From the NCBI GenBank assembly GCA_003389385.1, contig QQVM01000004.1, positions 1-64,000 on the forward strand: a stretch of DNA of 64,000 nt, in the 5' to 3' direction. The notes beneath the pieces are model-generated. The model was not told the origin of the DNA and searched no databases. It saw nothing but the letters and a program-made list of their open reading frames with translations. This document shows, one piece after another, positions 44,434-53,056 of the stretch (its first letter is position 1; each line of letters begins with the position of its first letter). Position numbers and translations under genes: made by a program. The stretch comes from Bacteroidota bacterium (lineage in GTDB: Bacteria > Bacteroidota > Bacteroidia > AKYH767-A > 2013-40CM-41-45).

Positions 44434-45546
44434 TCAACCACTAATACCCAGTCTTAATCCCTTCGCCACCAAATCTGCTATGTTCTTTGCATTCATTTTC
44501 TTCATCAATTGTTTCCTGTGCATATTCACTGTATTCTTTGAGATGTTAAGTGTGCTGTGAATTTCTTCTGAAGACATTCCTTTTAGAATCAGCCTGAGAA
44601 TCTCCTGCTCTCTCTTCGTTAGCCGGTATTCTGATATTGCATGATTGTCTGACTTTAATGTCTGGCTTTTGGTCCGCAACTTTCGGAGATAGTCAAGAGA
44701 TAAAAATATCTTTCCTTCGATCACTTTGAGTGCTTCAGCAGGTATTCTTTTACTTTTTAATCGGATATCTCTTGATTCAATCTGAGGTTTAATCACTCCA
44801 ATGAAATACATGATCCTGCCCGAAGAATCTCTTTCCATCACGCTGATGAGTTCCTGCACATGCAAATAATTCCCGTTGTGTTTACGAATCGGATATTCCA
44901 ATTTTATGGGAACATAGTCATGTAGAAAAGGATCCTTCAATCTGGATTCATATTGTGCATGGAATTCATGGCTTGCAGTCCGGATATAATCCGGGTGAAT
45001 AAGAGAAAAATAAAATGCCCATCCTCCCTCAAGATATTGGGAAGCTTTCCATCCTGTCATGCTGTAGAATGATTCCGAACAAAACACGTTTACTCGGTGA
45101 TTCATGTCCAAGATAAACCAGGCTTGATCAGGTCTTTTACCTATGATCTGCATCACCGGGTTGACTCTAAATTCATCCTTTACTCTCGTGTTCTTTTCCT
45201 GATCCGAATTAATAATTGCGAGAATTCCCACTACAGATTTTTCATGTTCAATTAACATAAAACTTACAGTAAGAAATTTCCCTTGTCTGCTATTCAGGGA
45301 AAATTTCGATTTGACTGAAAAAAATTTCTCTTGCCTTATCCTAATATTTAAATATTTGTTTTTGATATCCGGAAATAAGCCTGACAGGGTTTTGCCTTTG
45401 AGTTTTTGAAGCGTAGTGTCACTCAGATCAATTGCTTTTGAATTCGCATATGCAATTTTTCCCTGCGGATTTGTGATAAAAACAGATTGATCTAAATCCT
45501 GATACATCTCCCGGGTGATTTTAAGGTACTGGTTCAGGTTGATCAT
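44434..45546 (-). CDS. PAS-domain LuxR-type transcriptional regulator (paralogue 2)
   Basis: This 370-aa protein has two PAS domains (about 12-115, FITNPQGKIAYANSKAIDLSD; and about 135-265, with LQEL-type PAC region KHNGNYLHVQELISVMERDSSGRIMYFIGVI) and a C-terminal LuxR helix-turn-helix (about 308-365, LTKREQEILRLILKGMSSEEIHSTLNISKNTVNMHRKQLMKKM). It has no receiver, kinase or membrane segment, so it is a one-component sensor-regulator. The ATG at 45546 is preferred to the in-frame 45567. It lies downstream of a close paralogue and ends before a strong terminator. Confidence 0.85.
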   Translation of the reverse strand: MINLNQYLKITREMYQDLDQSVFITNPQGKIAYANSKAIDLSDTTLQKLKGKTLSGLFPDIKNKYLNIRIRQEKFFSVKSKFSLNSRQGKFLTVSFMLIEHEKSVVGILAIINSDQEKNTRVKDEFRVNPVMQIIGKRPDQAWFILDMNHRVNVFCSESFYSMTGWKASQYLEGGWAFYFSLIHPDYIRTASHEFHAQYESRLKDPFLHDYVPIKLEYPIRKHNGNYLHVQELISVMERDSSGRIMYFIGVIKPQIESRDIRLKSKRIPAEALKVIEGKIFLSLDYLRKLRTKSQTLKSDNHAISEYRLTKREQEILRLILKGMSSEEIHSTLNISKNTVNMHRKQLMKKMNAKNIADLVAKGLRLGISG

Positions 45547-45575
45547 ACAGATAATTAAAAAAAACACATTATCAA

Positions 45576-46670
45576 CTAGCTAATGTTTCGCTCCATGGAA
45601 ATCTTGACGAGCTCGGCGGAATTTTTAGCATTCAGTTTTGCCATGAGATTTTTTCGATAGGTATTTACCGTATTCACTGTCAATCCCAGCCTTGCAGAGA
45701 TCAATTTTGTGGAAAGTCCGACTTTGATGAGGCTCAGGATTTCTTTTTCTCTTTCACTTAATGGCACACTATTACCAGACTCCATTTTGCTCCCTCTTAC
45801 AATGTCAATATTTCTGATAAGGTCCGTAGTTTCATCGTTGAACAAATCCAACACATCTTTTTCGGATAAATCCATGCCGTGCATTTTAGCCTGAGAGTCA
45901 TCTCTTACAAATCCAATGATATGACGTACCTGTCGGTTTTCGTCCCTGTCCAGTACATAGTATTCAGAATGAACCCAAATCCATTTTCCATTCTTATGCC
46001 TTCTGTTATATTCAATTATCATGGGCTCATTATCATGTTCAAAGGGCTCTTTGTTCCATCGTTTAATGGCTTCTTCAAATTGCTTCATCAAATCGTTGAG
46101 TGAGTCTTCAGGAACTGATGAAAGCCCCAAGGCATAACCTCCGTTTATAAATTCATCGCTTGTATAACCTAGCACATTTTCTACTGTATCAGTACAAAAA
46201 GTAAATCTTCTCGAAATCACATCCCCGATATAGCAATATTCGTCATGTCGGAAATTCAGTGCCCGCAGTATATGCTCCTGTTTGTTCATGAATTCTATTT
46301 CGGGCTCAGTCAGGCTTTCATCTTTGATGCTGATCATCATTCCGACCGGATTATTGTCTTTGTTTCTGAGCAATGAAAAACAAGTTTTCACAGGTATTTT
46401 TTTACCGTCTTTTCTAATACATATAATTTCTTTTGCCAGTGTGTTTTTATTCAATAATGATTGAATGATTTCCGGGAAATCAATCTTTGGTTCCTGCTGA
46501 AAAGCTTCGCAACTTGTTCCAATCAGATCATCACTCGTATACCCAGTGATTTTTGTAACAGAATCATTATGTACCTGAATTAACCCCTTTAAATCAGTGA
46601 ACAAAACTCCGTCATGAGTATAATTAAATAGTGCCCGAATAGGTTTGAGATATTCCAATAAACGCTTCAT
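45576..46670 (-). CDS. PAS-domain LuxR-type transcriptional regulator (paralogue 1)
   Basis: This 364-aa protein has the same plan as its downstream neighbour. PAS 1 (about 10-125, VLFTDLKGLIQVHNDSVTKITGYTSDDLIG) is followed by PAS 2 (about 140-265, YNRRHKNGKWIWVHSEYYVLDRDENRQVRHIIGFVRD) and a LuxR helix-turn-helix (about 302-360, LSEREKEILSLIKVGLSTKLISARLGLTVNTVNTYRKNLMAKLNAKNSAELV). The two proteins share the final segment MxAKNxAxLV. The signal and the genes controlled are unknown. A promoter -7 element lies at 46705-46712. Confidence 0.85.
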   Translation of the reverse strand: MKRLLEYLKPIRALFNYTHDGVLFTDLKGLIQVHNDSVTKITGYTSDDLIGTSCEAFQQEPKIDFPEIIQSLLNKNTLAKEIICIRKDGKKIPVKTCFSLLRNKDNNPVGMMISIKDESLTEPEIEFMNKQEHILRALNFRHDEYCYIGDVISRRFTFCTDTVENVLGYTSDEFINGGYALGLSSVPEDSLNDLMKQFEEAIKRWNKEPFEHDNEPMIIEYNRRHKNGKWIWVHSEYYVLDRDENRQVRHIIGFVRDDSQAKMHGMDLSEKDVLDLFNDETTDLIRNIDIVRGSKMESGNSVPLSEREKEILSLIKVGLSTKLISARLGLTVNTVNTYRKNLMAKLNAKNSAELVKISMERNIS

Positions 46671-46704
46671 AGAAAATGATAAAATGTGATGATTTATTCA
46701 AAGT

Positions 46705-46712
46705 CAAAAATA
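46705..46712 (-). promoter_or_regulatory. Promoter -7 element of the PAS-LuxR operon
   Basis: The minus strand reads TATTTTTG, an exact TAnnTTTG match, ending 34 bases before the ATG at 46670. No clear TTG is found at the expected upstream distance. Confidence 0.4.
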
Positions 46713-46758
46713 ACATAGAAAAGTTAAATAAAAAGCGTTAAGCTTCAAATCTCTTGCA

Positions 46759-47805
46759 TTATTCAAAGTCCCATTTACCTGTGTCCAATTCAGAAATACA
46801 GTTTGTCAACAATCTGATGCAAGAATCAATGTCCGTTTTGTCGGCCATTTCAATAACCTGGTGGATATGTCGCGTGGGAATGGACACCGCTCCGGCTATG
46901 GCTCCTGATTTACCCATTCTTTGTATTCCGGCTGTATCGGTGCCACCTGCCTGAAGGATTTCCGGTTGCCAGGGGATCTGATGAGTGTCAGCGGTTTTTT
47001 TCATGAACCGAATCATCCGCGAATCACAAATGGTGGACGAGTCCATGATCTTTATCGCGGCACCGGCTCCAAGTCTGGTAACTTGCTCATGGGGCTTTGC
47101 GCCAGGAACATCATAGGCTATAGTTGTGTCAAGACCGAAGCCAAAATCCGGTTCAATTTGATGGGCAGCCACAGAGGCGCCTCGAAGCCCTACTTCTTCC
47201 TGAACGGTAAATACTCCGTAAACGTCATACGGAACATCTTTCAATTGCCTGAAAGTTTCAATGAGGATAAATACACTTACACGATTATCAATGGACTTGC
47301 AATTCACACAATTCCCCATTTCAATGAGCTCCCGCTGGCGTGTGATCGGATCTCCCACCGAAACAATCTCTTCGACTTCAGCTTTATTCATGCCCAGGTC
47401 AATGAAATAGTCATTTATCTGTGGCGCCTTGTTTTTTTCATCTGAGGTCATGATATGAATTGGCTTACTTCCCATAACACCAATCAGATCTTTCTTACCG
47501 TGAACAATGACTCGTTGTGCAGTAAGTGTTTTCGGATCGAATCCGCCGAGCGTGTGAAATCGAAGGAACCCATTGTCATCGATATGAGTCACAATGAATC
47601 CGATTTCATCCATGTGTGCTGCCACCATCACCTTTTTATTCTGCTTGCCTTTTTTTACAGCGGTAACATTTCCGATCTTATCCACTGAAACATCATCAGC
47701 GAGCGGGGATATTTCTCTGAGAACAATTTGTCTTACTTTCTCTTCAAAGCCCGGAGCACCGGCAGTTTCACAAATTTCTTTCAGCAAAGCAATATTCAAT
47801 GACAT
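46759..47805 (-). CDS. M42 family metallopeptidase (glutamyl aminopeptidase/FrvX-like)
   Basis: This 348-aa di-metal aminopeptidase forms large tetrahedral complexes in characterised relatives. Metal and catalytic motifs are AAHMDEIGFIV (His-Asp, about 62-72), DNRVSVF, VQEEVGLRGA (Glu-Glu, about 207-216), GLDTTIAYD and AGGTDTAGIQ with a final His in IPTRHIHQV. The start lies 18 bases after the pyk stop, so it is probably co-transcribed with pyk. Confidence 0.93.
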   Translation of the reverse strand: MSLNIALLKEICETAGAPGFEEKVRQIVLREISPLADDVSVDKIGNVTAVKKGKQNKKVMVAAHMDEIGFIVTHIDDNGFLRFHTLGGFDPKTLTAQRVIVHGKKDLIGVMGSKPIHIMTSDEKNKAPQINDYFIDLGMNKAEVEEIVSVGDPITRQRELIEMGNCVNCKSIDNRVSVFILIETFRQLKDVPYDVYGVFTVQEEVGLRGASVAAHQIEPDFGFGLDTTIAYDVPGAKPHEQVTRLGAGAAIKIMDSSTICDSRMIRFMKKTADTHQIPWQPEILQAGGTDTAGIQRMGKSGAIAGAVSIPTRHIHQVIEMADKTDIDSCIRLLTNCISELDTGKWDFE

Positions 47806-47823
47806 ATCATTATTGTTTTAATA

Positions 47824-49251
47824 TTACTTTACTGAACCAAGTTTAATCATGTTGGTTCTTCCCTGTTCTGAAAGGGGGATGCTCGCAAGATTGATCACAA
47901 GATCTCCTGCTCTGATAAGTCCTTTTCCCTTTAATATTTCCTGTAGGTCGACAATGGTTTCATCAGTCGTGTTAGTGCTTTGATAGTAAAAAGCCTGTAC
48001 TCCCCAAACCAGACTCAACACGCTTAAAAGTGATGGCTCGTCTGTGAATATAAATATGTTTGCGTGTGGTCTTTGAGCAGCCACTTTGTAGGCAGTATAA
48101 CCGGAACGGGTCATTCCAACAATGGCATTCGCTCCGACCTGTGATGCCATCACGCATGCATGGTAGCAAACTGAATCTGAAATATAAGTTTCACTTTGTA
48201 CATCAGGTTTAATGTCACGGTTATAACGGAACGATTGCGATTCTACAGTCGCGATTATCTTGCGCATGTATTCTACAACTTTTACCGGATGTTTTCCTAC
48301 GGAGGTTTCCCCGCTTAACATCACAGCATCCGCGCCGTCCATCACCGAATTGGCTACATCGTTAACTTCAGCTCGGGTTGGAGAGAAGTTGCTGATCATG
48401 CTTTCCATCATCTGAGTGGCAATGATAACCGGCTTATTTGCTTTGATACATTTATCGACAAGCATTTTTTGTATCACCGGAACCTGCTCCATCGGAAGCT
48501 CGACACCAAGGTCGCCCCTTGCCACCATCAAAGCGTCTGTTTCACGAATGATGTGATCAATGTCGTTGATAGCTTCCGGCTTTTCTATTTTAGCTACCAC
48601 TCTTGTTTTCTTTCCTGAGGAGAGAATCCTGGTTTTCAGGTCTATGATATCTGTAGCGCTGCGAACGAATGAGAGTCCTATCCAGTCTACATCATGCTTT
48701 AGTGCAAACCGAAGATCTTCAAGGTCTTTTGGAGTTAGACTGGGCAATGTAATTTTAGTGTTAGGGAGATTTACACCTTTTCTTGGAAAAAGCTTTCCTC
48801 CACTCACTACTTCTGCCTTTACTTCATCTTTTCGGTTTGTGCCTGTGACTTTAAGCTGAATTTTTCCATCATCAATTAACACCTGGTTTCCTGTTTCAAC
48901 ATCCTGCGGTAATTGAAGGTAATTCATATACAGTTTGCTCTTATTTCCGGCGGATTCAGTAGTTGTGAATATCACCTCGTCACCTGCATTTAGTTCCAGG
49001 AATGCCATATCCAGTTCTCCTATGCGTAACTTTGGCCCCTGCAGGTCGACTAATATGGAAGCTGGGAAATCAAGTTTTAGACTGAGCGCTCGGATATTTA
49101 AAATAATTTCTTCGTGCATGGCATAGGAACCATGACTCAGGTTGATGCGGAAAACATCCACACCTGCGATGATCATTTGTTCCAGGATTTCCGGGGAAGA
49201 TGACGCAGGACCTACGGTGGCAACGATCTTTGTTCGGTTTGTTGGTATCAT
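47824..49251 (-). CDS. pyk: Pyruvate kinase
   Basis: This 475-aa enzyme performs the last step of glycolysis, phosphoenolpyruvate plus ADP to pyruvate plus ATP. Diagnostic motifs are TKIVATVGPASSSPEILEQMI (about 6-26), RINLSHG, DLQGPKLRIGEL, VAKIEKPEAINDID and MVARGDLGVELPMEQVPVIQK (active-site region, about 241-261). IATQMMESMI follows. Length is normal. It follows the IPExxxVDY gene by about 50 bases. Confidence 0.97.
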   Translation of the reverse strand: MIPTNRTKIVATVGPASSSPEILEQMIIAGVDVFRINLSHGSYAMHEEIILNIRALSLKLDFPASILVDLQGPKLRIGELDMAFLELNAGDEVIFTTTESAGNKSKLYMNYLQLPQDVETGNQVLIDDGKIQLKVTGTNRKDEVKAEVVSGGKLFPRKGVNLPNTKITLPSLTPKDLEDLRFALKHDVDWIGLSFVRSATDIIDLKTRILSSGKKTRVVAKIEKPEAINDIDHIIRETDALMVARGDLGVELPMEQVPVIQKMLVDKCIKANKPVIIATQMMESMISNFSPTRAEVNDVANSVMDGADAVMLSGETSVGKHPVKVVEYMRKIIATVESQSFRYNRDIKPDVQSETYISDSVCYHACVMASQVGANAIVGMTRSGYTAYKVAAQRPHANIFIFTDEPSLLSVLSLVWGVQAFYYQSTNTTDETIVDLQEILKGKGLIRAGDLVINLASIPLSEQGRTNMIKLGSVK

Positions 49252-49300
49252 ACTACGGAATAGAAAGCAAATGTAAGGCTAATTGCTTCGGCTAAGAAAT

Positions 49301-49723
49301 TTAAAAAACTAGATTTTCCTTGGACTTTAGCTGTGTGACATCCAGTTTATATGCCCCTAATACCGTGTTTGTGTTTTTAAGTTGATGTACTAGCTCATCT
49401 GAATCGTACTGATGTTGACCCTGTCTGATCATCAGAAAATAATCCATTTGTTTCTGCTCCGGAATAAGTATACCCTTCGGATTTTTATTTGCGACCAGGC
49501 AGAATTCGTCAAACTCCTTGCTTAAATACTGAAAGAACGCGAATCCCTGAGTTTCCATTCTCTTGTTATTGAAAACATCAAAATCATTCATACGAACCAT
49601 CTTGATGTCTAAACTTATATTAATCTCCCTGCAAATCCTGTAATCATTGTGAAAGCATACTATTCCAATGAGTATAAAATCAAATTTGTCGCTGTCGTCC
49701 AGCCGCAAAACCGTTTTGGCCAT
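49301..49723 (-). CDS. IPExxxVDY family protein
   Basis: This 140-aa predicted cytoplasmic protein carries ILIPEQKQMDYFLMIRQG (about 86-103), the motif that names this Bacteroidota-specific family (here Met replaces Val). Its function is unknown. It occupies the usual place between rnc and pyk, a conserved order in the phylum. Confidence 0.88.
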   Translation of the reverse strand: MAKTVLRLDDSDKFDFILIGIVCFHNDYRICREINISLDIKMVRMNDFDVFNNKRMETQGFAFFQYLSKEFDEFCLVANKNPKGILIPEQKQMDYFLMIRQGQHQYDSDELVHQLKNTNTVLGAYKLDVTQLKSKENLVF

Positions 49724-49812
49724 TGATTTACTCTGAAATGTGAAAAACGAAATTACGGGCTAGAGTCCCGAGTTCAGACTGCAAGCTGAATTAGTTATCA
49801 AAAGATTTATTC

Positions 49813-50532
49813 TCAGATGCCAATCTGAGCGCAGGCTTTTTCCGCCGCAATCTGTTCGGCCCGCTTCTTGCTGAAATCTTCACCACGGCTGATTTCCTGC
49901 CCGTCCAGTAATACTCTGACCCGCAGAAGTTTCTTGCCCATGTTTTCAATTTCCTCAAGGAATTCGAATTCCACGTTTCTTTTTTCTCTTTGACTCCAGT
50001 TGATGAGTTTACTCTTGAAATTGCTTTCCTGCCCAACAATTTCATCCAGGTGAATGTGATTGTTTACAATTCTTTTCAGAATGAGCCTTTTAGTTTTCTC
50101 ATATCCCTTATCTATATACACAGCACCGATGAGTGCTTCAAATGCGTCTCCATAAGCTGAACGGTTTTTTGCTCCCGGATCTATGGATCCGTTCATGAAC
50201 TGATCAATTCCCAGTTTCATTGCGAGTTTGTTGAGGTGATCCCTGTTCACAATCCTGCTGCGCATTTCTGTTAGGAATCCCTCTTCCTTATATGGGAATT
50301 TTTTAAAAAGCATTTCGGCAATCACAGCGCCAAGCACTGCATCGCCAAGATATTCCAGACGTTCATTGCTAAGCTTAATTCCGCTTGGATGTTCTTCAGC
50401 TGCTGAACGATGTCGGAATGCCAGATGATATACAGAAATGTTTCCGGGTGTGAATCCCAATAAATTACTGAGGGATATGGCGAAATCCCTATCCTTTGAA
50501 AAAAGTATCCGGATGGAGTTTATAATATTCAA
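49813..50532 (-). CDS. rnc: Ribonuclease III
   Basis: This 239-aa double-strand-specific endoribonuclease matures rRNA and regulates mRNAs. The catalytic motif NERLEYLGDAVLGAVIAEMLF (about 56-76) and the downstream AYGDAFEALIGAVYID (acidic residues of the two-metal site) are complete. A C-terminal dsRNA-binding domain follows (about 168-239, GEDFSKKRAEQIAAEKACAQIG). It lies 43 bases after fabF. Confidence 0.96.
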   Translation of the reverse strand: MNIINSIRILFSKDRDFAISLSNLLGFTPGNISVYHLAFRHRSAAEEHPSGIKLSNERLEYLGDAVLGAVIAEMLFKKFPYKEEGFLTEMRSRIVNRDHLNKLAMKLGIDQFMNGSIDPGAKNRSAYGDAFEALIGAVYIDKGYEKTKRLILKRIVNNHIHLDEIVGQESNFKSKLINWSQREKRNVEFEFLEEIENMGKKLLRVRVLLDGQEISRGEDFSKKRAEQIAAEKACAQIGI

Positions 50533-50575
50533 GCAGGAATTTTGTGCAGCCGCTCGTAGCTTACAGAATCAAATA

Positions 50576-51826
50576 TCAGGAATATTTTCTGAAGATCACT
50601 GATGCGTTGTGTCCGCCAAAGCCGAAAGTATTGCTCAGAGCGGCGTTCACTACGCGTTTCTGCGCTTTGTTGAATGTCAGGTTTAGCTTTGGATCAAATG
50701 CAGGATCGTCGGTAAAATGATTGATTGTTGGAGGGATGATATCATTCACGACAGCAAGAATGCTCGCAACAGATTCTATTGCTCCGGCTGCTCCAAGCAG
50801 GTGTCCGGTCATTGATTTTGTGGAGCTGATATTCATCTTGTATGCGTCATCTCCAAACACTGTCTGAATTGCTTTGATTTCCTGCGGATCTCCTATAGGG
50901 GTTGAAGTTCCGTGTACGTTTATGTAATCAATCTGGTTCTTTTGCATACCCGCATCTTCAAGCGCAGCTCTCATCACATTGGCTGCGCCCAATCCTTCCG
51001 GATGTGGTGCTGTCATGTGATATGCGTCAGCAGACATTCCACCACCTACTACTTCGGCATATATCTTTGCGCCTCGTGCTTTGGCGTGTTCATATTCTTC
51101 AAGTATGATGCAAGCCGCGCCTTCGCCCATCACAAATCCATCACGCTCAAGGTCAAAGGGCCTGGACGCGGTTTTAGGGTCATCGTTGCGCTGACTAAGC
51201 GCCTGCAAAGCATTGAATCCGCCAACGCAGGTTTCATTCACTGTGGATTCCGATCCTCCGGATATGATCATATTGGCTTTCCCTAATCGAATGTAAGTGA
51301 AAGCGTCGATCAAAGCATTGGTGGATGATGCGCACGCTGAAACTGTCGTGAAGTTAGGACCGCGGAATCCGTATTTAATCGAAATATGACCGGATGCGAT
51401 ATCCGCAATCATCTTAGGAATGAAAAAGGGATTGAAGCGCGGAGTGCCGTCGCCTCTTGCAAAAGCCGAGACTTCGTCCTGAAAAGTTTTCAGTCCGCCA
51501 ATTCCTGAGCCCCAAATTACGCCGACTCTGTCATGATCAACTTTTTCAAGATCCATCCCGGAGTCACGCACGGCTTCATCAACCACCACAAGCGCATATT
51601 GAGAAAATCCGTCGAGTTTCCTCGCTTCTTTCCGATCGAAAAAATTATTCGGATCAAATCCTTTTACCTCACATGCAAAGCGAGTCTTGAACTTGGATGC
51701 GTCAAACTTGGTGATCATGTCTGCACCGCTAACTCCATTGATCAGGCCATTCCAGTACTCAGGAACAGTATTGCCGAGCGGGGTTAATGCACCCAGTCCG
51801 GTTACTACGACTCTTTTTAACTGCAT
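50576..51826 (-). CDS. fabF: Beta-ketoacyl-ACP synthase II
   Basis: This 416-aa condensing enzyme of fatty-acid elongation starts at the ATG at 51826 (MQLKRVVVTGLGALTPLG); an in-frame start 14 codons upstream would overlap the acpP 3' hairpin region. The catalytic triad is the Cys in TVSACASSTNA (about 164), His in NVHGTSTPIGD (about 303) and His in STKSMTGHLLGAAGA (about 340). It is downstream of acpP, its substrate carrier. Confidence 0.97.
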   Translation of the reverse strand: MQLKRVVVTGLGALTPLGNTVPEYWNGLINGVSGADMITKFDASKFKTRFACEVKGFDPNNFFDRKEARKLDGFSQYALVVVDEAVRDSGMDLEKVDHDRVGVIWGSGIGGLKTFQDEVSAFARGDGTPRFNPFFIPKMIADIASGHISIKYGFRGPNFTTVSACASSTNALIDAFTYIRLGKANMIISGGSESTVNETCVGGFNALQALSQRNDDPKTASRPFDLERDGFVMGEGAACIILEEYEHAKARGAKIYAEVVGGGMSADAYHMTAPHPEGLGAANVMRAALEDAGMQKNQIDYINVHGTSTPIGDPQEIKAIQTVFGDDAYKMNISSTKSMTGHLLGAAGAIESVASILAVVNDIIPPTINHFTDDPAFDPKLNLTFNKAQKRVVNAALSNTFGFGGHNASVIFRKYS

Positions 51827-51879
51827 TCGGTTAGAATTTAATATAAGCTCAGGATGGATTATCCTCACTCTGAACTAAA

Positions 51880-51916
51880 CACAAACCGCCCTGAACATGT
51901 TTCAAGGCGGTTTGTG
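51880..51916 (-). terminator. Strong hairpin between acpP and fabF
   Basis: CACAAACCGCC (51880-51890) pairs perfectly with GGCGGTTTGTG (51906-51916), an 11-bp stem with a 15-base loop. It begins nine bases after the acpP stop. On the minus strand only a weak T-tract (TTTAGTTC) follows, so it may be a partial terminator or a 3'-stabilising stem that raises acpP over fabF expression. Confidence 0.65.
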
Positions 51917-51924
51917 CTGTAAAA

Positions 51925-52161
51925 TTATTTGGCGTTCTTTTCGATGTACTCGATTGCCTGGCCAACGGTGGAGATTTTTTCTGCCTGGTCGTCCGGAATT
52001 GCAATGTTGAATTCTTTTTCAAATTCCATGATCAATTCTACGGTATCCAGGGAGTCTGCTCCCAAATCATTAGTAAAACTGGCTTCAGCGTTTACTTCTT
52101 TCTCGTCAACACCAAGTTTATCGATGATGATGGATTTTACTTTTGCAGCAATGTCTGACAT
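51925..52161 (-). CDS. acpP: Acyl carrier protein
   Basis: This 78-aa acidic protein carries acyl chains on a phosphopantetheine arm attached to the serine in [16 protein letters not shown] (Ser near residue 37). Length and four-helix pattern are standard. It is the first gene before fabF. No exact TAnnTTTG element was found upstream. Confidence 0.97.
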   Translation of the reverse strand: MSDIAAKVKSIIIDKLGVDEKEVNAEASFTNDLGADSLDTVELIMEFEKEFNIAIPDDQAEKISTVGQAIEYIEKNAK

Positions 52162-52459
52162 GTGAATCTTTTTTGTGTTTAAGTATATAAATGAGGGTGC
52201 AAATTAAAATTTATTCGTATTAAAATCAAAATCAGAGTTGACTTAGCGATGCTTTGTTTTCATTTATTGAGTTGAATATAGCCTTTGATCACAGTATCCA
52301 TATGCCAGTTTAAGGGGCCGACTGGATAATTACCTGAAATACAAACATATAATTTCAGGACCTTGCGTGGTATGAGGATTTGGTGACCATTCGGTATTTC
52401 CAGAATGGAAATCGCCCTTTTCCGGATTTTATTCCTATCCTGATTTAAAGGAGTATGCA

Positions 52460-52467
52460 TATTTTTG
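52460..52467 (+). promoter_or_regulatory. Promoter -7 element of purN
   Basis: TATTTTTG matches TAnnTTTG and ends seven bases before the purN ATG at 52475, so the mRNA would be leaderless or nearly so. The rest of the acpP-purN gap (52162-52459) shows no convincing gene; a 70-aa minus-strand frame there has no support. Confidence 0.45.
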
Positions 52468-52474
52468 AGCACAC

Positions 52475-53053
52475 ATGATCAGACTTTCGGTTTTTGCCTC
52501 AGGTTCAGGAACGAATGCGGAGAATATTATCAGGCATTTTAACTCTTCGAAGTATTTCAAGGTTGTTTCGGTTTATTGCAATAAACCGGATGCTGCTGTA
52601 ATTGGCCGGGCAAAGAAGCTTCATGTTCCTTGCAGGATTTTCAACAGGGACGACTTTTATTATGAAGGGAATGTGCTCAAATGGCTGAAGGAAGATCAGA
52701 CTGATTTTATTGTTCTCGCAGGTTTTTTGTTGCTTGTCCCTAATGAGCTGATAACAGCTTTTCCTGACAGGATAATAAACATCCATCCTGCATTGCTTCC
52801 AAAATTCGGTGGCAAGGGTTTTTATGGCAGCAGGGTTCACCAGGCTGTTACTGAAGCAGGAGAGGTAATGAGTGGCATCACAGTGCACCTCGTCAATGAA
52901 AAATTTGATGAAGGCAGAATCATCTTTCAGGCTGGATGCCATGTAAGCAGGAGTGATACTGCAGAGTCTCTTGCCAAAAAAATACATGAACTTGAGTATC
53001 GTTATTTCCCGCGTGTAATTGAAAAATTCATACTGAGTAATATTACAAAGTGA
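52475..53053 (+). CDS. purN: Phosphoribosylglycinamide formyltransferase
   Basis: This 192-aa enzyme transfers a formyl group from 10-formyl-tetrahydrofolate in purine synthesis. Motifs are VFASGSGTNAENIIRHF (about 6-22, substrate phosphate loop), FIVLAGFLLLVPNEL and INIHPALLPKFGGKGFYG (active-site Asn and His near 106-108), followed by SGITVHLVNEKFDEGRIIFQ with the catalytic Asp. It converges on the glycosyltransferase gene with a three-base gap. Confidence 0.95.
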   Translation: MIRLSVFASGSGTNAENIIRHFNSSKYFKVVSVYCNKPDAAVIGRAKKLHVPCRIFNRDDFYYEGNVLKWLKEDQTDFIVLAGFLLLVPNELITAFPDRIINIHPALLPKFGGKGFYGSRVHQAVTEAGEVMSGITVHLVNEKFDEGRIIFQAGCHVSRSDTAESLAKKIHELEYRYFPRVIEKFILSNITK

Positions 53054-53056
53054 ATA

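Noticed and set aside
52260-52472. 70-aa minus-strand frame between acpP and purN
   Set aside because: It has no recognisable motif or promoter and overlaps the likely purN promoter; it is probably chance.
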